Positions 49,514 to 60,760 of a DNA stretch of 64,000 bases are shown in pieces. A program made the position numbers and the translations under genes. Under the pieces are notes generated by a model, which saw nothing but the letters and a program-made list of their open reading frames with translations, had not been told where the DNA came from and made no database searches. Position 1 is the stretch's first letter. Every line of letters starts with the position of its first letter. The stretch is from Sphagnum magellanicum (lineage: Eukaryota > Streptophyta > Sphagnopsida > Sphagnales > Sphagnaceae): contig CM038920.1 in assembly GCA_021904315.1 (NCBI GenBank), forward strand, positions 19,530,001 to 19,594,000. The letters run 5' to 3'.

Positions 49514-49810
49514 GAAGGTCAGATCAAACTAATTTGGTGTTGATGGAGAGATTTGATATAATCTTTGAGTATGGTTTTTGCAAATTTGGGCAACTCAATT
49601 GTCATCAAAGAGGGTGCGTTGATCTGGACTTGACCAAACAAACATGCGGAGCAAGGATCTGAAGGCCGGAGTCAATTAATTTTGGTGTGGTGATATATAT
49701 TTGATATTTGCTTTGGGTGTGAAGAATTGTGCAAATCGCTCAATTTGGGCAAAACCCAATTTGTCATAGACAATGGCACTTTTGGTCCAGACTTGGACAA
49801 AACACATGGA
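49514..49810. repeat. Diverged tandem duplication, about 148-bp unit
   Basis: Two adjacent units (about 49514-49660 and 49661-49810) share AAGGxCxGAxTCAAxTAATTT, GATTTGATAT, GCAAATxxxGGCAACTCAAT-like text, TGTCAT and GATCTGGACTTGACCAAAC-like ends. Divergence is high. The 96-codon plus frame at 49729-50019 starts inside the second unit and is unassigned. Confidence 0.6.
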
Positions 49811-50669
49811 CCAAACTCTCTCATCTTTACAACAAAACTCTCAAAGCTGTTGTGCTCACCATATCTGTTGCATTAGAAAGCACAATATCTGTTGTGCATA
49901 GCAAGCTTTCAAATTTCTCAAGATATTGTCATGCTTTTGACTATTTGCACCTGTTTGGTTTCAGATTTCAGTCTATATTCGAAAGAGGTCAACTGCCACC
50001 TGCATTGGGGTATAGTTAAGTAAAATGGGTGGTTCAGAGTTTCAACTCTTGTTGTTCTTGTAACATCTGCCATCAGATTAAAATAGTGAACAATGCTGAG
50101 CGTTCTGGTTTTTTTTAATATAAGAAAACATTATAACTTAGGTGAAGTTGTAGTTGTTCAGTGTCTAGTCTATCATTCAATTTCTTTTACAGAGTTAAAT
50201 CCATCCCCCAAAAACTGACCTGAAATGGGTCATGTCTGAACTTCTGATCATACTCGCTGTTCTAGTGAATCAGAACCTTGAAGTTGGAGTTTACAGAGAT
50301 ATATATATATACAATGAATATGTACATGTACATAGGGGTTTGCAGGTTTGCTTTGGAGAAATGGCATTTGTCAAAATTGTAGTATGCATGCATGTGTGCA
50401 AACCCTCCTGGCCAAGGCTCTTCTAGAGCCTTGAGAGCTGGGAACTTGATTGGTTGCTACTCACCTTGAATGTGGAGGATAAGTGACTCACTAATTGAGT
50501 CTCCATGAAATTAGTAGATGGTTAAATGAGCTCCCAGCAATCTGGATTCAAACACTAAATTCTCCCAAGCAGTGGGAAATGTTGAAGTATCAATCTGAGC
50601 CAAGTTTTTTATTTTGTCGAAGAAGTTACAAATATTGGTCATTATATATTGTAACCTAAACAATCCAAT

Positions 50670-50740
50670 GTAAATGGGGTGTTTAGATTGGGTTATGAAG
50701 TTGAACACCCCATTTACACTATCTAAACACCCAATTTAGA
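50670..50740. repeat. Compound inverted repeat, MITE-like
   Basis: GTAAATGGGGTGTT (50670-50683) and AACACCCCATTTAC (50704-50717) are exact inverted copies around a 20-nt loop. The overlapping GTGTTTAGATTGGGT also pairs with ATCTAAACACCCAAT further right, so two alternative hairpins can form. No target duplication was identified. Confidence 0.6.
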
Positions 50741-51157
50741 TGGATGGCATGTTGTAAATCTATTGTGCATAATGTACTATAATGTGCAAGCTGTACATGT
50801 ATTATGCATAATGGCAATCTTTGTTGGAAATTTTGTTGAAGAGAGGCAGGGCTTTGCAAGAGACAATTATCAGCATCACCATAATATATTTAATGCTTGA
50901 CATGACAAACCCCAAGGCCTAAGCAGATTTCATTATGGATATTATAAATAGTAATAAAAATTTGTGAATGATAAGCTACAGATAATTGAAATGACAGTAT
51001 TGACCTAATTGGTAATGACATCTCGACTCTGTCAAGTTATTTTAGATAGGATAATTGTTGCCGTTACTATGGCTCAATTTGAGCAATGCTGGCACCCCAC
51101 ATAACCTGTAACAAGCAGCTCATTGTGTGATGGCTGTGCCCTTATTTCAAGTTCAAA

Positions 51158-51860
51158 CAAAATGATGAGAGATGATGCAACTTTGTAACATGGTTAGGTG
51201 AATTTGATTTTGAAAAAGCAACCTAGAGGAAGTATAACTAGGTCTCCAATTGTCACCCCATCATTGGTCTCCAAGTTCAAGGTAAAATTTTGCCCCAAAA
51301 TCCTACACTGATGACATCTCTTTTGCTCTGGGCAGAGCCAATAAACAAAGTCAAGTTTTTACACTAAGAAGAAATTATAAACACGTCGTAACCTTCAACC
51401 ACCCAACAGGAATAAAACCATCCTCAAATAACAAGTGGCTTATCATGCAATGGCTGTGTTTTATGGCATGCTCATCCCGTAATGGCCCTGCCCCATTTTG
51501 GCAAATACAACCCAGCAACAGTTAAATTAGGAAATGTTTCATGAAGTTCTCAAAAAATATGAATTCACACTTCACAGCAAACCCTTGGGAACATTCCTCA
51601 AAATGTGGGACCAAATGAAAACTACATCATTCTGTAGTCTCTCCCTCACAAGCAGAGCCAACAAAATCATCATGAGAGACGATAAATTTGTGTAAGCTGG
51701 TTAGGTAAATTGAATACAAAATCAATTTAGTCAAAAGCAGCCTGGAGAATACAACTAGATCTCCAGCTGTTCTTACCCACACATTGATTCCAAGTTCATG
51801 CAGCAATTTTGATCCAAAAATCTTACATGGAAGAAAAGTCTCTTCCCCATGGGCAGAGCC
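51158..51860. repeat. Direct duplication of about 195 bp, spaced about 505 bp
   Basis: 51158-51350 and 51661-51860 share, in order, CATGGTTAGGTGAATTxxAT, AAAGCAxCCTxGAG, ACTAGxTCTCCAxxTGT, TCCAAGTTCA, TTTTGxxCCAAAAxxCxTAC and TGGGCAGAGCCAAxAAA. The minus-strand 87-codon frame over the second copy (51890-51627, KIFGSKLLHELGINVWV) is protein-like, but the copies do not share an intact frame. Possibly an old duplicated exon or element. Confidence 0.55.
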
Positions 51861-52624
51861 AACAAAAGGAGAAGGCAATTCCTTTGTCAAGTATGGGGTA
51901 GAATTTATGAGCTTGCATAATAGATCTACACGATTTGGTCTCTAAATGAGCTATTCAAGAAGATGGAAAAAAGTGACCTTGTATAGTGCAAGGCAGATCT
52001 TGAGGGTCCATTACACTATATATGGCTAAAATCAGAAATACCCAAAGCATGAGATAGTGGTCAAGGTTAGTTCAAAGTCTGCATGTAATAATAGCTGAGA
52101 TGTAGAGATGAATTAGAGAATCTCACAGTTCAAACGTTGTCAGTGCACCATCTCAAATCCATTTTGAAGAAGAATTTAGCCACTGTGCATCCATTCATCC
52201 TGTCACAAGACAACCATCAAATTTTTTCGCCATTAGTGGATCTGATCAGTAGCATTTAGGTGTAGTGGAGTCTCATGCAGGTTTTATTTGAGCTCTTCAG
52301 AGGAAGGAAACACATTTTCTTTTTCGTCTTTGGCTTTTTAGCATGTCCATATGCATGTGATTTCTCTCTGTTGCCTGTGAATTGTTCCTCCATCTGATTT
52401 GAAAGTATGATCCAGAAATAATCTCAAATCTCTTTGCACAACTCATGCAACAAGGGACATTGTCACACCACGTGTATTCCAACAAGAGCTCTGTCAGTAT
52501 TATGGCATCATCAGGTGTCACTCTTCTGTCTCAAAGTTATAGGTGCTCAGAAAGGTTTGGAGAACCTGAATTTGCAAGCACACAATTCACCCCTGTTAAG
52601 GAAGCTCAATAAGTACCAAAAGCA

Positions 52625-52835
52625 CATCCATCTTCAGCAACGATGTCACCTTCATTTGCAAAAACCTGAACACTCTTGACCAAGTGCATATGAAATCCAT
52701 CTTCAGCAGCCATGTCACCCCCATTTGCAAAAACCTGAACAGTCTCAACTGAGCACATATGCAGATCCATCATCAGCAATCATCTCACCTCAATTTGCAA
52801 AAACCTGAACAGTCTCAACTGAGTGCATATGAATT
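52625..52835. repeat. 69-70-bp tandem repeat, three units
   Basis: TCCATCTTCAGCA recurs at 52627, 52696 and 52766. Each unit continues ATGTCACC, ATTTGCAAAAACCTGAACA, TCTCAACTGAG and GCATATG. About 65-70 bp later a second, unrelated array starts. Confidence 0.9.
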
Positions 52836-52902
52836 ACAGTAAAGAATGTGATACCAAGCGATTGCTAAGATTGGATTCTCATTTCAGTTCCCTGTATGAG
52901 AA

Positions 52903-53200
52903 GCTTAAGCATTGGCTGAACATCAAAGAGATTGGCAACACATGATGTAAGAGAAGCTCCAGCTTTGCTGAACATCAAAGAGATTGGCAACCAATGATGT
53001 ATGAGAAGCTTAAGCTTTGCTGAACATCAAACAGATTGGCAACCAATGATGTATGAGAAGCTTAAGCTTTGCTGAACACCAAAGAGATTGCAACACATGA
53101 TTTCATGAGAAGCTTAAGCTTTGGCTGAACATCAAACAGATTGGCAACACACGATGTATGAGAAGCTTAAGCGTTGCTGAACATCACAGAGAGATTGGCA
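52903..53200. repeat. 52-bp tandem repeat, about six units
   Basis: The unit CTTAAGCTTTGCTGAACAT, CAAAGAGATTGGCAACA, CATGATGTATGAGAAG repeats about six times at roughly 52-53-bp spacing, with GGC/GC and AGAG/ACAG variants. The last copy decays into GAGAGATTGGCACAATAATG. It ends about 290 bp before the telo-box promoter. Confidence 0.92.
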
Positions 53201-53486
53201 CAATAATGATTGCGAGACAAAATCTGTATCTATATCTGTATCTGGATAACAAATCTGTCTCTCTCATCTAGTCTGTATGCATCAAGGAACAAATGCAAGA
53301 CTTATTCACTTTTCATGCTGGAGATTTGTGTCTCTAGAATCCTGCTTCAGAAAGTGCATGTCGTAGGTGAAAAGAAATCCCAGGAAAAGTCTGAACACAA
53401 AGACACTTACCATGTGGAGATGAAGGAAGGGTCTTCATCATCACGTCTTGCTGAAGAAACAATGAACTGAAAAGAGTTTGGTCTGC

Positions 53487-53508
53487 AAACCCTAAAACCC
53501 TAAACCCT
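53487..53508 (+). promoter_or_regulatory. Telo-box cluster (AAACCCTAA)
   Basis: Two AAACCCTAA-type telo boxes and a third AAACCCT lie head to tail, followed by CpG-rich sequence. A further AACCCTAAACCCT is at 53684-53696. Telo boxes are typical of plant promoters for housekeeping and organelle-biogenesis genes. They sit 40-250 bp upstream of the two candidate ATGs (53735, 53740) of the downstream gene. The array is too short to be a telomere. Confidence 0.6.
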
Positions 53509-53734
53509 GGGCTCTGCAAACAAACCTTTTTGTCGCCACTATTGCTTCGCCCCCGAGTTCAGACTGCATCCATTCTCCCTGATCAGAAAGACGCAGATCC
53601 TTCCTTACAAGAAACAATCGACAGCAGAAGAAGGAGCCGTGGAATCATGACGACAAAGGCAACGCAGTTTGAAGAAAGCTCAGAACCCTAAACCCTCCGA
53701 TCTTCGTTCCATCTTCAGAGCTCTCTCTTTGGTC

Positions 53735-54203
53735 ATGGCATGGCTACGCGGAAAAGAATCGTCCTCGAAAACGCGCGTCGCTTCCGAGTTCTATGGAGTG
53801 AGTCTCTTTCTCTAAACTTTTATCTCTTTCTTTGTCCTACACAATGCAAAGAAGTTCTGTTGTAATCTATTGAACGATGTGTGAAACGATTCTCTCTTCT
53901 GAAGAAGAAGATTTCGACAGTCTCAACTGCACGTAATTCAGGTTCTGATCGGTGGCACAGATCCATAGCTTCTTCTTCTTCTTCTTCTTCTTCTTCTTGC
54001 AGTCGAGATGATCCACCAATTGCAGCAGGAACAGCAGGTCAGTTTGAATGTAGGCAAGCAAGAAAAAAGGTATCTTTTTGTTGCATTGTGTTTTGTGCAA
54101 AGAAAACCATCACTCTGTTTTTGTGCATTCAAACATCGAATTGGTTCTGCTCAGGAGGAAAAAAAAAAAAAAAAAGCTCTCAACATCATGACGATGAGGA
54201 AAG
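53735..54203 (+). other. Putative 5' exons of the PDF-PPR gene, structure uncertain
   Basis: ATGs at 53735 and 53740 open short frames (MAWLRGKESSSKTRVASEFY or MATRKRIVLENARRFRVLW) that reach a good donor, GTGAGT, at 53798. A (TTC)n tract at 53969-53998 ending TTGCAG forms a strong acceptor at 54002. Further possible borders are CAG/GTCAGT at 54037 and CTGCTCAG/GAGG at about 54156. An A16 run lies at about 54159-54174. I could not assemble one convincing set of exons or see the OB-fold expected of an OSB protein. Confidence 0.3.
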
Positions 54204-54257
54204 GTTTGTATAATTTTCCAGCAGTTAGTTACTTTTCTTCTTGCTGGTTGTGTGCAG

Positions 54258-54644
54258 GCAACAAGAGAGAGAAACTTTGGCAGGAGTTCTTCTCAGATCC
54301 TTCACAGTGTAGGGATAACAGGTTCGAGAAGGTAGGTGGATGAATGGGGAAATCTTGCTGATTGATTGATTGATTGCCACTGTCACCAAGTCTCTTGTTG
54401 GTGGGTGGAGAATGTCAGTAAAGCTTTCCTTGGTTTGTTGTGCATGTGATGTGATACAATGCAATGGCTGATCAGATCAGCTTTTATTTTGGATTTCTGG
54501 TGGTAGGGGAATGCAAAGTATCCAGATTTCAAGCATAAGGCGACACAGGCAGTGCTCTGGCTTGACAACCAACAAAACCCAGCGTGGGTGGAAGCAGAGC
54601 TGGCTAAGATGGCACCAGGCACCGTACAATTGCACAGTTCTTCA
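54258..54644 (+). pseudogene. OSB-type PDF motif, split by an intron
   Basis: OSB proteins bind organellar single-stranded DNA and carry an OB-fold plus about 50-residue PDF motifs. Exon 54258-54331 (acceptor GTGTGCAG) encodes NKREKLWQEFFSDPSQ, then CRDNRFEK. After intron 54332-54506 (GTAGGT...GGTAG), the next exon encodes GNAKYPDFKHKATQAVLWLD, then NQQNPAWVEAELAKM. Joined, they give the PDF motif: a WxEFFxxPSQWWDNR-like first half and YPDFKHKxTxxxLWLD, NPxWV second half. Phases agree (0/0). The usual WW before DNR is CR here. The reading frame passes without a stop into the PPR array. The motif call comes from memory of the family. Confidence 0.65.
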
Positions 54645-56755
54645 TGGACTAGAAGGCTCATGAGATATGTCAAGGCTGGGCAATATGAGAAGATGATGGA
54701 GCTTTTCCAACAAATGCAACAAGCAGGCATGAGTCCTAACAGGTTCACTTTTCTTCCTGCACTCAATGCATGTGCAAGCTTACGAGTGATTGAAAAGGGC
54801 GGGTGTGTCCATGAAGAGATCATTCAAAGTGGTTATGAGTCTGACGTCATTGTGGGTAGTAGTCTAATTGACATGTATGCCAAATGTGGGAGCATGGAGG
54901 ATGCACACAGAGTTTTCAACAGGATGCCCACACAGAATGTCATCTCTTGGACTTCTATGATTCAGGGATATGTGAGATGTGGGGAAGTTAAGAGGGCGTT
55001 GGAACTATTTTGGCAAATGCAACAAGGGGTGGAACCAAATCATGTCACTTTCATCGGGGTTCTGAACACATGTGCCAGTGTAGCTGCTCTAGACAAGGGC
55101 AGACATGCTAATCAACAGATCATTCAAAGTGGTTGTTATTCTGATATCTTTGTGGCTAATAGCCTTGTCAACATGTATGCCAATGTGGGAGCATTGATGA
55201 TGCACAGCAAGTTTTTAGCAGGATGCCTGCACGTGATGTGGTCTCTTGGAGTAGCCTGATTCTGGGACATGTGAAATGTGGAGAAGCTGAGAAGGCATTG
55301 GAATTATTTCAACAAATGCAAAGGGAGAGGGTTAATCCAAACCCTGTCACTTTCATGGGTGTTGTGAATGCATGTGCTAGTATGCTGGCATTTGACATGG
55401 GCAGGCATGTTCATGAACAGATCATTAAGTGTGGTCATGAGTCCAATATCTTTGTGGCTAATAGCCTCATTGACATGTATGCCAAATGTGGGAGCATTGA
55501 GGATGCAGAGAAAGTGTTCAACAACATGCCCACACATGATTTGGTCTCTTGGAATGCCATGATTATGGGGCAGGGGTCTTGTGGGCATGGGCTGAAAGGA
55601 TTGGAGCTATTTCCACAAATGCAGCAGGAGGGGATGGAGCCAAATCCTATCACTTTTGTGGGGCTCCTAAATGCATGTGCCAGTGTAGCAGCGCTTGAAA
55701 AGGGCAGGCACATTCATGAACAGATCATTCAATTTGGTTGTGAGGATGATCTCTTTGTGGCTAATAGCCTTATTGACATGTATGCCAAATGTGGGAACAT
55801 TGAGGATGCTCAGAGAGTGTTCAACAGGATGCCGATGCACAATGTGGTTTCTTGGACTGTGATGCTTCAGGGTCATGCCATGCATGGGCATGGTAAGCAA
55901 GCACTTGAACATTTTGAGCAGGTCTGTCAAGAAAGTGTGGACATAGATCATGTCACTTTTGTTTGCCTTCTGTCAGCTTGCAGCCATGCAGGCCTTGTGG
56001 ACGAGGGCATACGCCAGTTTGATTCCATGGGCTTAGTTTACAGTATTTCTGCATCTGCAGAACACTATGTGTGTATGGTTGATCTTCTTGGCCGTGCTGG
56101 CCATATGCAGGAGGCAGAGGATCTAATCAAGACAATGCCCTTTGAACCACATGTGGCTGTGTGGAAGGCCTTGCTTGGTGCTTGCAGAATTCATCGTAAT
56201 GTGCTAATGGGAGGACAAATTGCAAAACAAGTTCTTGAAGTTGACCCTGGAAATGCTGCAGGCTATGGGCTGCTATCAAACATCAATGCTGCTGCTGGCA
56301 AGTGGGATCTGAGTGCAAATGTTCAACAGCAGAGAAAAGAAAGAGGTTTAAGGAAACAGCCAGGTTGCAGTTGGATTGAAGTGAACAATGAAGTGCATAA
56401 ATTTGTAGTAGATGATGGAGACCATCCCCAAATGACTCAAATTCATGCAGAACTGAAGAAATTGACAAGCCAGATGAAGGATGCTGGGTATGTGCCAGAT
56501 ACAAAGGTGTAGAGGAAGAGGAAAAGGTGTTTCATTTGTGTCACCACAGTGAGAAACTGGCCATTTCTTTTGGGCTCATTAGCACCACTCCTGGGAGTCC
56601 ACTCCACATTTCCAAGAATCTGCGAGTATGTTGTGACTGCCACACTTCAACCAAGTTCATTACTAAAGATAGTGGGGAGAGCAATCATTGTAATGGATGC
56701 CAATTGCTTCCATTGATTTGAGAATGGTCTTTGTTCTTGCAGGGACTATTGGTGA
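54645..56755 (+). pseudogene. DYW-class PPR protein, broken, fused 3' of a PDF motif
   Basis: PLS-type PPR proteins bind organellar transcripts, and their DYW domain is the C-to-U editing deaminase. From 54645 (WTRRLMRYVKAGQ) about 15 PPR units follow, with S units reading SLIDMYAKCGSIEDA. Then come E/E+ ([20 protein letters not shown], ending near AGYVPDTK) and a DYW domain. The domain has HSE (His 56545, Glu 56551), CCDCH (56629-56643), a C-terminal [12 protein letters not shown] and TGA at 56753. The deaminase HxE and CxxCH residues are kept. Four breaks are visible: one base lost from AAA at 55182; about 13 nt lost near 56505 with a TAG at 56510; one base gained in an A run at 56665; and TGA at 56714 between FH and FENG, where CGA Arg is likely. 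The array itself has no introns, as is usual for PPR genes. Confidence 0.9.
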
Positions 56756-58442
56756 GGCCTGCAGTCTGTTTTCTCAATGGTGCCTGGGTTAGGTAGCATG
56801 CTGATCTGAAGGATCATGGTGTGCCTGATGAGAAGATCCAAGGTTAAGTATGATCATATGTCACATGTGAAGTTTTCACATGGTGAGATAAGCAGTACTG
56901 GCATTTGAGCCTGGCTGGTGGAATATTGCTCAGTCCCCCTATGTATGATACAAAAGTTTTGATGGATATGGTCTACATGATTGTCATCAACATTTGCAAT
57001 ATCTGGTGACATCATATACCAAGCAAGTTTTGTTGGGTGTCACCAATGGATTGCCAACAGTACAATTACCTTCAAAGTGTGGAGTTTCATAGATATTGCA
57101 AGTGCATCAATCAGGTAAGTCTATTTTTTTAATCATGCAAATACTTGGTGTTGATCATCTTGAAATGCACATTGAGATTTTTCATATCCTCTGGACCATG
57201 CTTTGTTTTATACCCCATTGAAGACACTAGGACAAACTTCCCATAACCTCAAAGAAAGAGGATCAAATTTGAGAGCCCAATCTGTACCTGATTCTTGAGT
57301 ATCGAGGAATTAAAATCATTAAGTTCAGGCTTTGTCTAGCTGTTTGAAGAGAAACTGATATGCAAAATTTCTGAATTGTAGTGCACCACAAGAGTGTGAT
57401 GCTGTTGGGGTTATGCTCAATGCATTCATCTTGGGCCTCTTGTCAAGGCTGTAAATGTCTGACTAGCTCATTAAGATGACAGTTTTGCATATTGTATTAT
57501 GATGGAATTACCATGAGGACTAACTGTAGCAATTCTCTCCCCCTGGGCTTCTGCTGAGGTTTGCAGGAGGCACCTGTAGCAGCAATTTGAGGGGGAATGA
57601 GTAATTTGGACTGGTTGAGCAGTTGCTCACAGTGCATTGAATGGTGTCTTGGATACATGTTCCCCAAGTCAAGGCAATGTCATCTGAGCCTTTGTGAAGC
57701 ATATGAAATGGCATCCCCCAAATAATTTTCTAAACCAATTGTCTGATGGGAACTCTTGACCTCACTACTTCAATGCTTTTGAACAATTGATACACATGTA
57801 GCTCTCTACATGCTTTGTAGTGTGCTGAAGAAGAACATCTACTTACTTCACATATATGCTAAGCTTTGATGTATAGCATTTAGTTTCCTTTGTTGATGAT
57901 CCCAACAGAAATTTAGATCCATTTTCTCCCGCCACCAAATTTCTTAAGGTCAACCTTAGTCATTTTCCCATTTTCCCCCCATTTGTGGTTTACATTAGTG
58001 TGCTTTGCATGATAACTTGATTCATAGGTTTTGCTTCCTTCCAAGCCAAAGATGAACTAGGGAATGGAAAATCTGATTGTTGGATCAGGATAAGTTGATT
58101 TTGGGTATTGCAAAATGTTCATTAGAACTGAAGACAAATTGTCACTTGACTACTGGTAGTTTAATCCTTTTCAAATTTTGACAATAACCATTTGTAATAA
58201 ATTTAGTTTTCAATCAATAGAATTGAAGTGTATGTTTGAAGTGAAGGAAATATTTTTATTTTCCTCTTTGGGCAATTGGGGTATGATACCTATGTAGTGT
58301 GATTGATATTTGGTGATTGACCTTCACATTGGATAGAATACACTGCAGATAGAAATGTGGCCTAGCCAAGGTGGACATGTTTGAATGTCAAAGTTTAACA
58401 TTCTAGATTGAAGACATGTAACAATTCATGTAGTGCAACCCA
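56756..58442. other. 3' flank of the PPR gene, no gene
   Basis: Short unassigned frames only. The first few hundred bases may be former 3' UTR. No repeat or RNA gene noted. Confidence 0.4.
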
Positions 58443-58542
58443 TTATTTTCATGTTGATCAACACATGAATATGTTATTCTTAGTCTATTGAATTATTCTC
58501 ATGTTGATCAACATATGAATATGTTATTCTTAGTCTATATAA
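58443..58542. repeat. 50-bp tandem duplication
   Basis: CATGTTGATCAACA at 58450 and 58500 begins two nearly identical 50-bp units that continue ATGAATATGTTATTCTTAGT, then CTAT. GTTGATCAAC is a perfect palindrome within each unit. Confidence 0.9.
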
Positions 58543-60450
58543 ACTACAAGGCACTTTCCAATGGAGTAAAGTAGATGCATAATCTTAAGTATAGTATATG
58601 GTTACACAATTTGGGCTTCATGCTTCTTCACACCACTAGTGATGACCAATTGATGGAAGGTTAGTAGAAAATTAATGTATTTTCATTTGTTCCTTGAATC
58701 CTACAATACCAAAACAAAATTTCATATGAATTTTGAATTCTTGATGAAATCATTTTCAATTTCAGTAATTTGAAAACATGAAAATCAATTTTCGCTTATT
58801 GAAAAAATGTACCAATTATACCAAGAAATTTATGTGAAAGCATATTGATTTCAAATATTTAAAGAGGATTAACCTTTTATTCAATATGATCTTTCAAATT
58901 CAAAAATGTGTTGGTGTTGTTTGAGAGTACAAAAATTTCCAATTTTCACATTTTTCAAGACAGTTTTCACATGAAATTGTCTTCCAAAAGGACAACTTAT
59001 GGAATCTAAAACTATTCTACCTAAAACTACCTTCAATGTAATATTGTCATTCAAATTAATAATAAGGCAAGCAAGGTGTCAAAAAGCCTAAGGGCCTTGC
59101 GATATCATATTTGATAAATAAAGTAGCATACATTGGTGATGGTGTTTGATGTCAAAAATATTTGACCTTTTTTTTATGGAAGAGGGTGTTGTTGGATTAT
59201 TTTTTTGACATGTTTTGTCGGACTACTTTCTTTAATTCTTTTCATTGGGGGTTTTTGTGAATCATTATTTCAAGACTAAGAAATGATGTTAGCATGATTC
59301 AAAAATGTAAATAGAAGAATTACCTCATGAAAAGTCCTACATTGAGAATTCCACTATTGCCTATGTGAACTTGCAAGACTTTATTCTAGCATTCCTTTCG
59401 TGGTGTGGACCAAGGCATGATAGATCAAGGTGTTGAATACAAACAACCCTTGATATGTGAAAGAGGTGACTATAACTACCACTCAAGAAGAGGAATGGGA
59501 CCAACTTGAAGGATGTGCAAATTCCTTAGCTAGTTGCTCAAAGCTGGGTGACAATTTTGTGGTGAATGCCATAGAAGATAATGATGAAGGTGTTGATTTT
59601 TATGTTGTGCTTTGTATTCAACCAACACATATTCTGCAAACAGATTTTAAATGCCATTAAGGTAATCAATTTCATGCAAGTGATGTTGTGATGTATTACT
59701 GAAAATGGGGTACAGGGAATCCAATGATGTTATACTTCAAAAATCCCATGCTATCTATTTGGATGTTTCCCATGTTTGAGGCACATTGTTTTTTATGTTC
59801 CCCTCAAACCATAGGTTATCTAGGGATGATCCTCTCTATACTTTGCTTGAACATGCGGTTGCTAATATCACAGCAGCTTCTTTAAATAATGATTTTTGAG
59901 TAGAATGTATGGCACCAAAACATTGAACTAACCTATTCATGTATAAATTGGGCTTATAAAACTATGGGTTTCAATTATGAGGACTGAAGTCTTATAAACA
60001 TGATTGGACCTCTAGTTTTAGATTTGAAATTGCAATAATTAATGGAAAACAATCCAACACCACACCGACATATTTGAGCCACATGTCTAGGGGAGTCTTA
60101 GTCTAGACACTAGTTGTGGATTTCTATTCACTGACGCAAAACACATTTTGCAATTATGGCACATGGCACATTGTTTCCCTTGGTTCAGTTTTGGAACACT
60201 ATGTCTCAAGGTGCATGCATCTTTGTTACATGCATTGTAATTTCTAGTCAGTACTTTATTACATGGTTTGTGGTCATTCTGTCCATGTATGATGGTTTTG
60301 TAGGTGCCCACAAGTAGGAACCAATTGTTGGCGCACACCACTTTGGAGGTCATCTTCATTTAATTACTGTACTTTTTTCAAGGACTATGCAACACAAGGG
60401 CCAGATTGTTTGTAGACTAATATGACAAAAAAACTTATGTCATTAACACA
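58543..60450. other. AT-rich stretch, no supportable gene
   Basis: No conserved frame. The 90-codon minus frame at 60359-60087 contains several Cys and His residues (CAMCHNCKMCF) but no known zinc-binding domain. Confidence 0.4.
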
Positions 60451-60760
60451 AGTTTGTTGGAATAAGGACAACACTGTTCAATTCATTGGAATGTGCTTAA
60501 GACCATGATAACTCTACTAAAATTAGCACACCCTTCTTGAGATCAAGACAACATTCACTGAAATCACCAAAAAGTGTTTCCTAAACCATGACAACAGTAC
60601 TGAAATCAACACACATTTCTTGAACTCAAGGCAGCGTAGCTGAAATCAGCACACATTTCTAGAGGTCAAGACAACACGATTGAAATGATCACACCTTTTT
60701 TGAGAACATGACAAAGTATTGCTGAAATCACCACATAGTGTGCACACACTTGTTAAATAT
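60451..60760. repeat. Degenerate tandem repeat, about 42-bp unit
   Basis: Seven or so units of the form AAGACAACAxTACTGAAATC, AxCACACATTTCTTGAGxTC recur at roughly 40-46-bp spacing, for example near 60499, 60545, 60586, 60627 and 60668. Unit length drifts and ends are ragged. Confidence 0.75.

Noticed and set aside
53487-53508. Interstitial telomere
   Set aside because: It has only about three AAACCCT units with variants, in a promoter-like setting; telo boxes explain it better.
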